Origin: Owenia fusiformis
Taxonomy: Eukaryota; Annelida; Polychaeta; Sabellida; Oweniidae
DNA length: 64,000 nt
Direction: 5' to 3'
Assembly (NCBI GenBank): GCA_903813345.2
Contig: CAIIXF020000011.1
Coordinates: 37,136,062-37,200,061 of the forward strand
Shown here: piece after piece, positions 62,760 through 64,000 of the stretch
How positions within the stretch are numbered: the stretch's first letter is position 1
Layout of the letters: each line of letters begins with the position of its first letter
Notes under the pieces: model-generated
What the model was told of the DNA's origin: nothing
Database searches by the model: none
Seen by the model: the letters and a program-made list of their open reading frames with translations, nothing else
Program-made: the position numbers and the translations under genes

Positions 62760-64000
62760 AACAAAATCGTAATTCTTTAAAGTGAGAGAAATACACAAAT
62801 AAAAGTCCTGAAAAGGGCACAAAATATGCTTAATTCTAAAAATCAAGTTGTTAGTATATTTCAATCAACATCCTAATCTAGTTTGCCTTATTAACTCACA
62901 GAGGAGCAACTTATCTTTTATTGTAGCCAATAAGTGATAAATGACAACTTGTTGTGGCCCATAACTCAAAACCTGTTGACTCTTAGGTGAAGCTTTAACT
63001 GAGACATTTTATGGAGAATTGACGGAGGTTAGGCTTTCCCATTTGTCTTTCCCTCAAATATAACACCCCAACAATAAAATATATCGTAATCAAGCTTTTC
63101 TTTTGACAAACATCACACATTACATCAAATATGTGTAAAAGATACACAAAAGGCTGGTTACTGTGATGGATGGCAGGATACAAGCAAAAATATACAAAGA
63201 GTGGATGAAGGATGATTCAACACTTGGAGGGGTAGGGCATATAGGATAGACATCACATGTGTCACTTATATCAATCATATTTATTGTGAAGTTGTCCTTA
63301 GAAATATGTTGGACTTCAGTCTATTAAGGACAACAATTAACATTGTTCTTTCATTTTCTTGAACATGCACATCATACAGCTTTGCAATAAGCCCTCAGAA
63401 GTATATGGGAGATGAAGTACTGCTTTACAGATGGCAAATCAAGCATAAAAATGTAAGCTGGCCCAATAACTCTATAAGATCTCACCACTGAATTTCAATC
63501 TCCATCATTATTTGTCTTTATGGATATAAATAATAATAAAATACAACAGGACACTGACCCTAGATAAATCTCTATCACATATTCTTTTTTATTTCAATTA
63601 AACTATCTATTCTCTCTTCAAGATATGATAAACTGCATTATCATAATTATAATTAATTTCTTATCATTGAATATATTTGAATTTGAATGGATCACAACGA
63701 TCCACTTGTTATATTTATCATATGTCAATACATATTGAAATAGTGTCAATTGTTAATTGTCAAAATATACATATTGATTTATAAATGTTTGAATGTGAAA
63801 TATAAATTATTCAATTTCAATTTGTAGAGTTCTGTCTGTGACTACATGTATGGAGTTCCCCTGCCCTATCATCTCTCTTTGGATATAAAATACCAACAAG
63901 TTCGATGTGTCTGTGTTATGAAAAACTATTATTTCTAAATGTAAATTTTGTTAATTTGATCTTATTATTTAGATATCAAATTAAGCTAATTTCAGACAAA

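Larger units (their letters stand above)
51571..64000. other. 12.4 kb AT-rich stretch without recognisable exons
   Basis: No exon with coding character was found. If the 51466-51570 exon is real this is probably its upstream intron. It contains a snapback MITE, a degenerate tandem array (61.06-61.64 kb), a 16 bp tandem repeat, G- or C-rich tracts (58857-58870, 60155-60182) and X-box-like half-palindromes near 62579. Confidence 0.45.

Overview
This looks like AT-rich animal nuclear DNA: GT-AG introns, AATAAA signals, long gene-poor stretches and many short inverted-repeat elements. ELP6, CFAP90 and a p27-type CDK inhibitor whose last intron lies just before the C-terminal tail suggest a bilaterian, perhaps an invertebrate deuterostome such as a hemichordate or echinoderm. 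That placement is inference; no rRNA or mitochondrial marker is present.

Layout. 1.4-1.7 kb holds the first coding exon of a secreted MOLO1-domain protein (minus strand, running off the left edge). 5.2-12.9 kb is a compact cluster of four small genes: CFAP90 (minus) and ELP6 (plus) diverge from a shared promoter; a gene I cannot name (minus, 9.1-9.9 kb) converges on ELP6; that gene in turn diverges from a four-exon RRM-like gene (plus, 10.7-12.9 kb) across a promoter with two perfect CRE sites. 13.3-14.5 kb has two GC-richer patches that look like broken or unusual exons. 15-33.8 kb has no gene I can support. 33.9-36.2 kb is a two-exon CDKN1 (p27/p57/dacapo) gene on the minus strand with an upstream region containing FOXO-like and CCAAT motifs. 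36.6-51.4 kb is non-coding and rich in repeats, hairpins and minisatellites; its right part may be the long 3' UTR of a minus-strand gene whose last coding exon (a coiled-coil tail, 51.47-51.57 kb) resembles KCNQ helix D only loosely. 51.6-64 kb has no recognisable exon and may be intron of that gene.

How the genes relate. CFAP90 is an axonemal protein, and the CRE-driven gene pair beside it may also serve testis or ciliated cells, but ELP6 (tRNA wobble modification) and CDKN1 (cell-cycle brake) are unrelated. The cluster looks like promoter sharing rather than a pathway.

The most unusual content is repetitive. There are five distinct inverted-repeat elements or families: an ~85 bp TACCCT...AGGGTA element (three full copies plus fragments), an 80-120 bp C-rich snapback family that explains several of the long poly-C/poly-G tracts (five copies), a 532 bp near-perfect foldback with a second partial copy, a 647 bp foldback with ~118 bp arms, and a 668 bp element with ~33 bp inverted ends inside the ELP6 intron. 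I saw no prokaryotic-type system, virus or toxin gene.
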